Positions 40,839 to 48,522 of a stretch of DNA of 49,822 nucleotides are shown here, piece after piece (the stretch's first letter is position 1; every line of letters starts with the position of its first letter). The translations under genes and the position numbers were made by a program. Source of the DNA: Actinomycetota bacterium (lineage in GTDB: Bacteria > Actinomycetota > Acidimicrobiia > IMCC26256 > PALSA-610); NCBI GenBank assembly GCA_005773635.1, contig SXHN01000043.1, forward strand, positions 1 through 49,822, read 5' to 3'. The notes beneath the pieces were generated by a model, which saw nothing but the letters and a program-made list of their open reading frames with translations, was not told the DNA's origin and did no database searches.

Positions 40839-41591
40839 TTACCCGCCCGAGTAACTGCGAACGCCGAGGTCCACGAGATTCTCAACTGATGGCGCGAGCA
40901 ATGGAACCGCAAGGCCTACCACTAACAACGCAACGCCAACACGAATGGGAAACGCGAGCGCGAACACGTTGAGTGATGGCGCGGCCCGCGAGATAAGTCC
41001 GATTGCGAGTTCCGAGATAAAGAGGCAGCCAATGACCGGCCCCGCGATTTCGAGCGCCGCTACGAATAGCTGCGACAGATTCAACGTGAGCACGCGAGCG
41101 AGAATTGCCGGGTCGTAGGCATCTGCGGGGATGATTCGAAACGAATCGTGAAATCCTTTGACAATGAGCAAGTGGCCATTGCTCGCAAACAGCAAAGTCG
41201 TCGCGACGAGTTGATAGAAGCGTCCGAACAGCGAAGTCGTCCCGTCGGCGAACGGGTCGTACATCGAAGCCATTGAGAATCCGGCGAAGATATCTATGAG
41301 CGAACCAGCTGTTTGCACCGCCGATAGCAACACCAGCATCGTCAAGCCCATCGCCAGTCCAACTACTGCTTGCGTCAGCATTGCTCCAGCGAAGGGTCCG
41401 ATGTCGAGCGTCGGATTCGCGTTCTTAACAGTTGGTCCGATCGACAACGCGAGCGCAGCCGCGAGTCCGGCTTTGACCGTCATTGGTATTGACTTGTTAT
41501 TGAATGGTGGAGCGATGAACAAGAACACTGAGGCGCGAATCAGCGCCAGCGCGAAGCCTGTGAACGTGGCAAGATCGATGGGGACATTCAT
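40839..41591 (-). CDS. fliR: Flagellar export gate protein FliR
   Basis: About 250 residues, highly hydrophobic. It starts MNVPIDLATFTGFALALIRA. PPFNNKSIPMTVKAGLAAAL, then the central MASMYDPFADGTTSLFGRFY, matches the family block around the conserved GxxIGxxxG/NP-type region. Several helices follow to the end. The ATG at 41591 gives normal length; the longer frame overlaps fliQ. It is part of the FliPQR export channel in the MS-ring. Confidence 0.95.
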   Translation of the reverse strand: MNVPIDLATFTGFALALIRASVFLFIAPPFNNKSIPMTVKAGLAAALALSIGPTVKNANPTLDIGPFAGAMLTQAVVGLAMGLTMLVLLSAVQTAGSLIDIFAGFSMASMYDPFADGTTSLFGRFYQLVATTLLFASNGHLLIVKGFHDSFRIIPADAYDPAILARVLTLNLSQLFVAALEIAGPVIGCLFISELAIGLISRAAPSLNVFALAFPIRVGVALLVVGLAVPLLAPSVENLVDLGVRSYSGG

Positions 41592-41610
41592 GGCTTCATA
41601 GGTCCGGAAT

Positions 41611-41880
41611 TCACTTGAGGAGTTGCGGCACCATGTCAAAGAGGTTCGTGGTGTAGTCAATGATCTGCGCCAACATCCAGTTGCCTGAGAGCACGATTAC
41701 GAGTGCAATACCAGCCAGTTTCGGTACGAACGCGAGGGTCTGCTCTTGAATTTGGGTGGCCGACTGGACCATGCCGACGGCAAGCCCGATGAGCAACGAC
41801 ACGACCAGAGTTGGGCCGGCGAGTTTGGTTGCCAGCCAGATTGACTGGATTGCGATTTCTGTTACGGAGCTGTCGTTCAT
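41611..41880 (-). CDS. fliQ: Flagellar export gate protein FliQ
   Basis: 89 residues with two membrane helices: LAGPTLVVSLLIGLAVGMVQ and LAGIALVIVLSGNWMLAQII. SATQIQEQTLAFVPK between them is the family signature. Normal length, 11 bases after fliP. Confidence 0.97.
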   Translation of the reverse strand: MNDSSVTEIAIQSIWLATKLAGPTLVVSLLIGLAVGMVQSATQIQEQTLAFVPKLAGIALVIVLSGNWMLAQIIDYTTNLFDMVPQLLK

Positions 41881-41891
41881 CTGTACCTCAG

Positions 41892-42761
41892 CTAATGGAA
41901 AGATGTTATGAGCGATTTGATGATCAGTGCCCAGCCGTCAACCATCACGAAGAGGAGCAGCTTGAATGGCAGCGAAACCAGGACGGGCGGGAGCATGAAC
42001 ATCCCCATCGACATCAGCACCGAACTAACAACCATGTCGATGATGAGGAATGGGATGAAGATCACGAATCCAATAATGAATGCTGTTTTGATTTCCGAAA
42101 GCACGAAAGCAGGAATCAGCGTGGTCAAACTCACGTCCATACGGTCTTTGGGTGCTGGCTTGTTGGACGCTTTCAAGAACAAGTTGAGTTCGCCGCTGCG
42201 GGTTTCTTTCAGCATGAATGTCTTTAGCGGCTTTTGGGTGGCTTCCCACGATTGATCGAAGGTCTTGTCGCCCTTGAGTAGTGGCTGTAGGCCGACCTTG
42301 TTTACTTCGGTGAGAGTTGGGCTCATCACAAAGAGCGAAAGAAACAGTGACAGCCCAACAACTACCTGATTCGGAGGGATCGACTGCAGACCGAGCGCGT
42401 TGCGCGTGAGCGACAGCACAATCACGATTCGAGTGAAGCTCGTCATCATCATGAGTAGTGCCGGCGCGATCGCCAGCACAGTCATGAGCAAGATGATCAG
42501 TACGCTCTGACCTGGCTTCTTTTTCGGATCCTTCTCATTGCCGATATTGGGTACTTCGATCGAAATGGATGCCTTGTTATCAGTCGTTGTCGAGGTTGTC
42601 TCACTGCCAGGTCTGTTGATGACTGGGAGTGTCGGCTTTGGCGTGCCCGGTGCTGCGGAGGCAGCAGTGTGGGGGCTCAGCGAGAAGTAAGCGATGAAAG
42701 TGATCGCGACGAGAAGAAACCGTACCGCAGCGGCGCGGGGTTGATTTTGTGAAATCGACAT
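41892..42761 (-). CDS. fliP: Flagellar export gate protein FliP
   Basis: 289 residues. A cleavable-type signal (FLLVAITFIAYFSLS) leads into a Ser/Thr- and Lys-rich linker (about 36-82), then the FliP core: MTSFTRIVIVLSLTRNALGL, SIPPNQVVVGLSLFLSLFVM, TLIPAFVLSEIKTAFIIGF and VVSSVLMSMGMFMLPPVLVS. The motifs are complete. The linker between signal and core is longer than in enterics. It is in the fliO-fliP-fliQ-fliR order. Confidence 0.97.
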   Translation of the reverse strand: MSISQNQPRAAAVRFLLVAITFIAYFSLSPHTAASAAPGTPKPTLPVINRPGSETTSTTTDNKASISIEVPNIGNEKDPKKKPGQSVLIILLMTVLAIAPALLMMMTSFTRIVIVLSLTRNALGLQSIPPNQVVVGLSLFLSLFVMSPTLTEVNKVGLQPLLKGDKTFDQSWEATQKPLKTFMLKETRSGELNLFLKASNKPAPKDRMDVSLTTLIPAFVLSEIKTAFIIGFVIFIPFLIIDMVVSSVLMSMGMFMLPPVLVSLPFKLLLFVMVDGWALIIKSLITSFH

Positions 42762-42789
42762 AGAGACCTACGCGGTCAGAGCCGATCGA

Positions 42790-43218
42790 CTAGTGGCGAA
42801 CCGTCTTGTCGCGAACGCCGTCGATCAACGTCTTCCATGTCGGAAAAGAACCTGAACTGGTTCCGGGAAGCGCCGTCCGTTGGGCTTCCATCGAGAGTGG
42901 TAGTGAAAGATCAAGTGGAATCGATGTGGTATCAGTGAGTTCGAGCACCACTTCGGTTTCGGCCAGCATTGTGATTTGATGTTCGGTGATTCCGAGCACA
43001 AGCGTCTTGCCAGCGGTGCAGACAACTGCGAGTTGCGCGTTTCGCCCCAGTGGTTTTCGGCTCATGATCTCAAGATCGAATGGCGAATGGTTCCGCGATC
43101 CTTTGCCGATTCCACCCCCAATAACCAGGCCGCGCTTCTTGAGGATGCCCGCGACAATGAGTAGCAGGCCAAGAACGATGGCAAGCGAAACTACGAGGCG
43201 GACTACGAGGGTAAACAC
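42790..43218 (-). CDS. fliO: Flagellar protein FliO
   Basis: 142 residues with a single N-terminal membrane helix (VVRLVVSLAIVLGLLLIVAG). It is followed by KKRG and the FliO soluble block IMSRKPLGRNAQLAVVCTAG and VLGITEHQITML. FliO helps assemble the FliP ring. The start is GTG at 43218, 21 bases after fliN. The C-terminal ~40 residues are low complexity. Confidence 0.9.
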   Translation of the reverse strand: MFTLVVRLVVSLAIVLGLLLIVAGILKKRGLVIGGGIGKGSRNHSPFDLEIMSRKPLGRNAQLAVVCTAGKTLVLGITEHQITMLAETEVVLELTDTTSIPLDLSLPLSMEAQRTALPGTSSGSFPTWKTLIDGVRDKTVRH

Positions 43219-43239
43219 GGTGAATTTTCCAGTGGCCGA

Positions 43240-44121
43240 TCAGATGTTGGCGTCTGCGCCGACGACGATTTCAGCGATGCGAATGCCGAACTCTTCATCG
43301 ATCACGACAACCTCGCCACGCGCAATCAGTGTGCCGTTCACCAACACGTCGACAGGGCTGCCGGCCGCTCGATCGAGTTCGATGACAGCTCCCGGTGTGA
43401 GGCTCAACAGATCACGAACCGTCATTCGACGGCGACCGAGTTCCGCGGTCACCCCCATTTCGACGTCGTGCAGTAGTGCGAGCGATCGTGGCTCGGCGAG
43501 GTCGATGAGACCCTCCGAGAGGTGCTGAAATTCGTGACGATTCACCGTGTCGGGTCCTGCCGTTGGTCGGGCGCCAGCTGCGGCTCGGGCCGGGGTTCCC
43601 GCTCGTACTGTTACTGAGCCTGTGGGTTCCGGGGTTGCATCATCGCTTTGCGATATTGGCGCGCCGACTGCGAGCACGAATGTCGCGATTCGATTGTTTC
43701 CGTCGATAAACGAATACAGCGCATACTCAGCGTCTGCAATGAGCTGCCCGACGAGTTCCTCACTTGTAATTTCTTCAGGATTTTCGAATTCCATGTCGGA
43801 GGCTTCGGAGTTTTGCAGAGCGCCGGTGGCTGCCATGAGAACTGGTGAAAGCGCAGTGATCATTTCTTCGTCTGGGGCCAGCCGTTCGAGTTGAAGGCCG
43901 ACTTCTTCTGTCACGACGAAGAAGATTGCACCTTCGAAGCCCGCGGTTGACTCCATCCGCGCAATGCGCAGCGAGCCGGCGGGGAGATGCTCGAGCGTGG
44001 GTGCCTCGATTTTTGGTCGACCCACGCCAAGGATGACGTCGGCACCGATGACTTGTTCAAATGCAGCCGCGACACTCATCGCGACTGCGTTGGTTACGGT
44101 GATTTCTGTGATGATGCTCAT
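43240..44121 (-). CDS. fliN: Flagellar switch protein FliN with FliY-like N-terminal extension
   Basis: 293 residues, much longer than enteric FliN (~137). The N-terminal ~155 residues resemble the CheC-type middle of FliY ([36 protein letters not shown]). An Ala/Pro-rich linker ([15 protein letters not shown]) follows. The C-terminal SpoA domain has [40 protein letters not shown] and [20 protein letters not shown] see no N-terminal CheY-binding peptide and no clear E-x2-N phosphatase pair. The ATG overlaps the fliM stop (ATGA). Confidence 0.93.
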   Translation of the reverse strand: MSIITEITVTNAVAMSVAAAFEQVIGADVILGVGRPKIEAPTLEHLPAGSLRIARMESTAGFEGAIFFVVTEEVGLQLERLAPDEEMITALSPVLMAATGALQNSEASDMEFENPEEITSEELVGQLIADAEYALYSFIDGNNRIATFVLAVGAPISQSDDATPEPTGSVTVRAGTPARAAAGARPTAGPDTVNRHEFQHLSEGLIDLAEPRSLALLHDVEMGVTAELGRRRMTVRDLLSLTPGAVIELDRAAGSPVDVLVNGTLIARGEVVVIDEEFGIRIAEIVVGADANI

Positions 44122-45038
44122 CGCATCCTCTCGGAATAGTTGTCAACGATTAAACAGGCCAAGCGTTTGCCCTTGCGTCCAGTGACAGCGTGGTAACAGG
44201 GCACTCCGTCGACCTTGACAGTGACGGGGTTCTCGACGGGATGCTCAAGAGGAACGATGTCTCCGACGCGCAGGTCGAGAACGTCTTGCGAGAGCAACGA
44301 CACCGTGTCGAATACAACAGACAGTTCCACGTCGACGTCATTGATGACTTCATGGAGGCTCTTGGACCATTCGATCGGGTCTTTCGTCGAATGGTCAGCG
44401 AAGAGTTGTTGGCTCGCCAGTGTCTCCAATACGGGTTGCATCGTGTTAAACGGAATGCATAGCGATGATGTGCCACGCTTGTCGCCAATGCGCGTTTCGA
44501 ACGAGACCGCGAGCACCATGTCGCTCGGCGCCGCGATTTGTGCGAACTGCGGGTTGAACTCTTGCGAGAGAATCTCGGCCTCTATGCGCACCAACGTCTC
44601 GTATGCGTATTCGAGCTCTCGAAGCGTGCGCTCCACCAGAGAGCGCATCAGGTTTGATTCGATTTCTGTCAGTGGTCGCTTGGGGCTCAACGCTTCACCA
44701 CTACCGCCAAGAAGTCGATCCACAGCTGTGAAAGCGATTGGCAGCGGGAACTGCATGACGGCTGCGCCGGGCAGCGGATTGAGCGACAAGATCACGAGGT
44801 ACGACGGGTTCGGTAGAGACCGAACGTATTCGTCGTACGTGAGTTGTTCGACCGAACTTAGTGTTACTTGGCCGATTGCTCGCAGGGTCGTAGCGAACAC
44901 CGTCGAAAGCTGTCGTGCGAAAGTTTCGTGCACGATCTGGAACGCCCGGACGTGGTCGCGGCTGAACTTGCTAGGTCGCCGGAAATCGAAAGGGAGTGGG
45001 ATGCCTTTGCCGAGTTTCGTTTTGGTCGCCACAGTCAC
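44118..45038 (-). CDS. fliM: Flagellar motor switch protein FliM lacking the N-terminal CheY-binding motif
   Basis: 306 residues. [20 protein letters not shown] marks the start of the FliM middle domain, followed by [20 protein letters not shown] and [20 protein letters not shown]. The C-terminal SpoA-like part has [20 protein letters not shown]. Typical FliM starts with an EIDALL-type peptide that docks CheY-P. Here only about 18 basic residues ([17 protein letters not shown]) precede the conserved core. An in-frame TAA lies five codons upstream of the GTG at 45038, so a longer N-terminus is not possible in this frame. A second GTG at 45032 is also usable. Confidence 0.95.
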   Translation of the reverse strand: MTVATKTKLGKGIPLPFDFRRPSKFSRDHVRAFQIVHETFARQLSTVFATTLRAIGQVTLSSVEQLTYDEYVRSLPNPSYLVILSLNPLPGAAVMQFPLPIAFTAVDRLLGGSGEALSPKRPLTEIESNLMRSLVERTLRELEYAYETLVRIEAEILSQEFNPQFAQIAAPSDMVLAVSFETRIGDKRGTSSLCIPFNTMQPVLETLASQQLFADHSTKDPIEWSKSLHEVINDVDVELSVVFDTVSLLSQDVLDLRVGDIVPLEHPVENPVTVKVDGVPCYHAVTGRKGKRLACLIVDNYSERMR

Positions 45039-45039
45039 C

Positions 45040-45068
45040 CAATCGGCGACTTACCTCAACAGTTGAGG
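45040..45068 (-). promoter_or_regulatory. Sigma-28-like promoter candidate overlapped by a palindrome, at the fliM start
   Basis: Reverse strand: TCAA, 15 bases, GCCGATTG (45066-45040). The palindrome CCTCAAC-A-GTTGAGG (45054-45068) covers the -35 and spacer, as an operator would. The -10 ends two bases before the fliM GTG, so a transcript would begin near the second GTG (45032), which would make it leaderless. Suggestive only. Confidence 0.45.
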
Positions 45069-45081
45069 AATAGGCCATAAG

Positions 45082-45112
45082 AACTACCCGTCGCCGTGGG
45101 CGACGGGTAGTT
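45082..45112 (-). terminator. Perfect 14-bp hairpin between fliL and fliM
   Basis: AACTACCCGTCGCC and GGCGACGGGTAGTT pair fully around a three-base loop, starting two bases after the fliL stop. There is no clear T-run beyond it on the transcribed strand (CTTATGG). It is a probable terminator/attenuator or mRNA-end stabiliser that splits the flagellar operon. Confidence 0.65.
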
Positions 45113-45114
45113 GG

Positions 45115-45834
45115 CTAACTCGGTGCTTGGGTCACAAACTCCGTGAAGTAGATCTTCAGGATTTTCGCTTCCGAGTGGCGGCACAAATCGAAGGACAGCT
45201 CGCCTTTGATGCTGTCGCGCACTTTTACCTGCAACAGTTCTTTTCGAGAGTGCTTTGCAAGCTCACCGATAGTCTGGTCGGTTGCCTTGGCGAGAAGACC
45301 TTCGTCTTTGACGAGTTTTGCGTCTGAACCAGGAGCCATTTGGATCGCTAGACCCAGTTTGAGGTAGCTCCCGTCGTAAAGATTCACCGTTACCGAGCTT
45401 TCATTGGCAACGATGGGGCCTTCGGCGCTGGCCCCGGCAGAAGCGTTGAGCGATGTAGCAGCTGCAAGCACGACCGTGTTGCGGCCCCGTGGGGATGCCT
45501 TCTCTTCGCCTTCACCGTGTGAATCTGTCTTGTCGCTGTGTGAATCTGTTCCGCCGTCGTCGGTGTGGCTGTCGCTGGATTCGTTCGGTGTTTTGCCACC
45601 GGTCACGAGGTCACCCAACGTTTCACGCCCGTTTTCCTCGGCGCATTTGTTGTAGAGCTCTTGTTCGGCGGCCATTTCCTTCGCCTTGATTTCAGCCTTC
45701 GTCGGTTCGGGCTCTTTCAACACGAACATTTTCACGCCGACGAGAGCAAGCACCACGACGATGATTGGTTTGATCGGCTTCTTCTTTTTGGCACCTTCTT
45801 CTGCTTCGGCACCCTTGTCAGCTTTTTTGGCCAT
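45115..45834 (-). CDS. fliL: Flagellar basal-body protein FliL with a His/Asp-rich linker
   Basis: 239 residues. A Lys-rich cytoplasmic head (KKKKPIKP), one membrane helix (IIVVVLALVGVKMFVL) and a periplasmic linker are followed by the FliL domain: VTVNLYDGSYLKLGLAIQM, GELAKHSRKELLQVKVRDSI and the terminal ILKIYFTEFVTQ. The linker (about 84-112) is unusual, with repeated SDSH/TDSH/HSD units. FliL supports the stator and its torque. It starts three bases before the flbD stop region, with GGAG upstream. motA and motB, which usually precede fliL in this gene order, are not present. Confidence 0.9.
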   Translation of the reverse strand: MAKKADKGAEAEEGAKKKKPIKPIIVVVLALVGVKMFVLKEPEPTKAEIKAKEMAAEQELYNKCAEENGRETLGDLVTGGKTPNESSDSHTDDGGTDSHSDKTDSHGEGEEKASPRGRNTVVLAAATSLNASAGASAEGPIVANESSVTVNLYDGSYLKLGLAIQMAPGSDAKLVKDEGLLAKATDQTIGELAKHSRKELLQVKVRDSIKGELSFDLCRHSEAKILKIYFTEFVTQAPS

Positions 45835-45836
45835 GG

Positions 45837-46118
45837 CTACTTATCTCCGTTGTCTGTAACGACGCGCAAAACCGGCGATGGTTGGGATGGGTGATCTGGC
45901 TGTGGCGACGGCGAACGAGGATCCAGCTCGTGTGAAAGGGAGATCACAGAGGCTTTGCATTCGCGGATCCGGTACGTGACTTCTTCGACACGTTCGCGCA
46001 CCACATAACGCGTGCTATCGACCAGAGTGATCACGGTGTCGGGCGTTGCCTCGACGCGCTCGATGAGATCGGGGTTGAGTGCAAATACACCGCCGTTGAG
46101 GCGTGTGAGAGTGATCAT
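45837..46118 (-). CDS. flbD: FlbD family flagellar protein
   Basis: About 93 residues. The N-terminal MITLTRLNGGVFALNPDLIE and RVEATPDTVITLVDSTRYVV is the complete short FlbD family sequence; the C-terminal ~30 residues are Ser/Pro/Gln-rich. The family is conserved between flgE and motA in many Gram-positive and spirochete clusters, with a poorly known role. The ATG at 46118 matches the family start; the frame runs on to 46163. It is unrelated to the Caulobacter regulator of the same name. Confidence 0.9.
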   Translation of the reverse strand: MITLTRLNGGVFALNPDLIERVEATPDTVITLVDSTRYVVRERVEEVTYRIRECKASVISLSHELDPRSPSPQPDHPSQPSPVLRVVTDNGDK

Positions 46119-46177
46119 CTGTATCCGTCCTTGGATGTGATGGCGACCCCTGTGAGTCGTCATCGAATTCTGGGTTC

Positions 46178-46204
46178 CTATCGGCGAGGAGAGCGAGCGG
46201 TGAA
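46178..46204 (-). promoter_or_regulatory. Candidate flagellar-type promoter upstream of flbD
   Basis: Reverse strand: TTCA, 15 bases, GCCGATAG, about 60 bases before the flbD ATG. The -10 matches seven of eight positions of GCCGATAA; the -35 is poor. It lies directly after the hairpin that follows flgE. Confidence 0.4.
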
Positions 46205-46209
46205 GGCAA

Positions 46210-46242
46210 CTGAGGGAGTGTTCTGTGCGAACACTCCCTCAG
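46210..46242 (-). terminator. Perfect 13-bp hairpin after flgE
   Basis: CTGAGGGAGTGTT and AACACTCCCTCAG around a seven-base loop, 36 bases past the flgE stop. There is no good T-run (TTGCCTT follows). It resembles the fliL-fliM hairpin in strength and context and probably limits read-through or protects the flgE message. Confidence 0.65.
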
Positions 46243-46278
46243 CGCTTGCGTTTGCCTAACCCGCGTGGGCCGCTCGGA

Positions 46279-47586
46279 CTATCGCTTCATGTTGACGAGG
46301 TCTTGGAGAATCTCGTCGCTTGCCGTGATGATGCGCGAGTTCGCTTGGAACCCGCGTTGTGCCACGATGAGGTTGGTGAACTCTGCTGCGAGATCCACAT
46401 TGCTCATCTCCACGGTGCCACCTGACATCGTGCCCCGGCCACCTGTGCCCGCGGTGCCGATCTGGGCGTTGCCGGAGTTGACTGTGGCGCGGTACAACGA
46501 ACCGCCGGTCTTTTCCAGGCCGCCAGGGTTCGAGAAGTTCGCCATGGCGATTTGGCCGAGTTGCTGGTTCTTGCCGTTGTTGAATACGCCGCTGATCAGC
46601 CCCTCTTGCGAGACGCCGAAGCTCACCAGCGTTCCGATTGGAGCACCATCTTGGCTCAAAGCGGTGACGCTGCTCGTTCCTGATGCACCGGTGAGACGGT
46701 CGGCGCCCGTTGCGGTACCCAGGTTGAGATCGATGCCGCTGGCGTCGAATCCACCCGCAGGCGTCGTGCCGCCCACCTGAATCGTTGCGAGTTGGGCCGT
46801 ACTGATGTTCAAGATGCGAGTAGCGGGCGTTCCGATTTCCCCATCGGCCTGATTGAACCTCAAGGTGAGCGGACCGGCGATCTGGTTGCCATCTGGATCG
46901 AATGCGCTGACCTGCCAGTCCACGTTGCCAGCGGTGTTGGGCACCTTGGTGTAGTCGACTCGCAACGGGATTGCGGTGCCGAGTGAGTTGTAGACGTTGA
47001 TGCTCGATGAGATCACCGCAGCCGGCAACGTGCCGGAACCATCTTCGGCGTTCGACGGGAGGTTCCCACCAATATTCACAGTGTTGGTGGTGTCGGCCGG
47101 GATGGTCTGACCGACCGGGATGCGCAACGACGTGATGCTGGAATTGGTGTTGACCAAACCGCCGACGGCACCCCAACCTTGCACAAGACCACCTTCAGGA
47201 GTGGTCAGCTGGCCAAGTGAGTCGAGCGAGAACGAACCCGCACGAGCAAACGCCTGGGTACCGGCAACGTCGACAACGAAGAGGCCGTCACCTTGAATGG
47301 CAAAGTCGGTGGAGCGGCCCGTGAGCTGAGTTGCGCCTTGCGAGAAACTCATTTGGATCGCTTGGAGCCGCACACCCAGACCGATTTGGGACGGGTTGGA
47401 CCCACCGGCGGTGCCGAGCGAACCGAGCCCTGCGCCACGAACTGTCTGGGATAACACATCGGAGAAGATCGCACCACTGGACTTGTATCCAACGGTGTTG
47501 ACATTGGCGATGTTGTTACCAACAACGTCCATCATTACTTGGTGGCTACGAAGGCCGGAAACGCCTGCAAACATTGAGCGAAGCAT
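46279..47586 (-). CDS. flgE: Flagellar hook protein FlgE
   Basis: 435 residues. The N-terminal rod/hook motif is MLRSMFAGVSGLRSHQVMMD followed by VVGNNIANVNTVGYKSSGAI. The central D1 region has DFAIQGDGLFVV and RAGSFSLDSLGQL. Hook-specific inserts (about 150-330) are followed by the C-terminal NVDLAAEFTNLIVAQRGFQA and NSRIITASDEILQDLVNM. The order flgD-flgE supports hook rather than distal rod (FlgG). AAAGGA precedes the ATG. Confidence 0.95.
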   Translation of the reverse strand: MLRSMFAGVSGLRSHQVMMDVVGNNIANVNTVGYKSSGAIFSDVLSQTVRGAGLGSLGTAGGSNPSQIGLGVRLQAIQMSFSQGATQLTGRSTDFAIQGDGLFVVDVAGTQAFARAGSFSLDSLGQLTTPEGGLVQGWGAVGGLVNTNSSITSLRIPVGQTIPADTTNTVNIGGNLPSNAEDGSGTLPAAVISSSINVYNSLGTAIPLRVDYTKVPNTAGNVDWQVSAFDPDGNQIAGPLTLRFNQADGEIGTPATRILNISTAQLATIQVGGTTPAGGFDASGIDLNLGTATGADRLTGASGTSSVTALSQDGAPIGTLVSFGVSQEGLISGVFNNGKNQQLGQIAMANFSNPGGLEKTGGSLYRATVNSGNAQIGTAGTGGRGTMSGGTVEMSNVDLAAEFTNLIVAQRGFQANSRIITASDEILQDLVNMKR

Positions 47587-47665
47587 TGTGTGTTCCTTTC
47601 AGGGTTCTTGCTTGAGAAACAATGGGTTTGAGATTTGAACGGTGAGATTGTGGATGGATATTCGG

Positions 47666-48514
47666 TTAGGTCGCCACGCGAACCTCGGTGACATTGCCGA
47701 GTGCGTATTCCTTGCCGCCGATGAGGAGCAGGGGACCATCAATGGTGAATTTGGTCCCTGACACGATGCCGGTGATGGTCCGGCCGTCGGTTCCGTTTTG
47801 GCTCGACGTCGTGACGTTGGATACAGAGTTGCTGGTTCGGAGGCGCTGGCTGTCTGATGCCGTGCCGAAGTCGAGGCGTACGCCACTGGGATCCCATTGA
47901 CCCTTTGCCCCAGGTATGCCGTCGAGATCGCCGACTGTGAGTTTGGGATCGGGTGAGGTTCGATTGCCACTGGCATCGAAGTCGACATTGAACGCCGCGC
48001 CGATTCGCGTAGTCCCGATGAACGCACGAGCCGTCCAATGGTGTGAGCCATCGGCGCCATCGGCGAGCTTTGTGAACTCGACCTGTACGGGGATGTTGGT
48101 GCCTTTGGAGGTGTAGATCGTCGAGTCAGTTGTTACCTTCGCGCCCAGCGGAGTGTCGTTCGACAAATTGCCGCCGATGCGAGCGACAGTAGTGACTGTT
48201 GGTGCACCATTTTCGGTTGCGATCGTAACGTTTTTGCCGATCATCGACCCGGCTTCGAGTACCTCGTTTGCCGCTGCCGTTGTCTTGACGAGTTGGCTGA
48301 TTTCATTGAGCTTTTCAACCATGGTGAACTGAGCGGTTTGGGCGAGAAACTGCGTACCGTCGCTTGGCGACATGGGGTTTTGGTACTTCAACTGTGCGAC
48401 GAGCAGTTTGAGGAAGGTGTCTTTGCCCAGCGCATCATCGTTGGACGCGCTGGTGGTGGGAGGTGTTCCTGCGGTGGTGAAAGCATTGCCGCTGACTGCA
48501 TCAATTGAAGGCAT
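47666..48514 (-). CDS. flgD: Flagellar hook-capping protein FlgD
   Basis: 282 residues. The conserved N-terminal region is GKDTFLKLLVAQLKYQNPMS followed by PSDGTQFLAQTAQFTMVEKL. A beta-rich Ig/tudor-like region follows. FlgD forms the cap under which FlgE subunits polymerise. It lies eight bases after fliK and 79 bases before flgE. The ~190-residue C-terminal part includes an insert relative to short FlgD proteins. Confidence 0.94.
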   Translation of the reverse strand: MPSIDAVSGNAFTTAGTPPTTSASNDDALGKDTFLKLLVAQLKYQNPMSPSDGTQFLAQTAQFTMVEKLNEISQLVKTTAAANEVLEAGSMIGKNVTIATENGAPTVTTVARIGGNLSNDTPLGAKVTTDSTIYTSKGTNIPVQVEFTKLADGADGSHHWTARAFIGTTRIGAAFNVDFDASGNRTSPDPKLTVGDLDGIPGAKGQWDPSGVRLDFGTASDSQRLRTSNSVSNVTTSSQNGTDGRTITGIVSGTKFTIDGPLLLIGGKEYALGNVTEVRVAT

Positions 48515-48522
48515 AAGAAGTC

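Noticed and set aside
44215-45066. Forward ORF of 283 codons opposite fliM
   Set aside because: Ser/Arg/Thr-rich shadow of fliM, which is certain from its own motifs.
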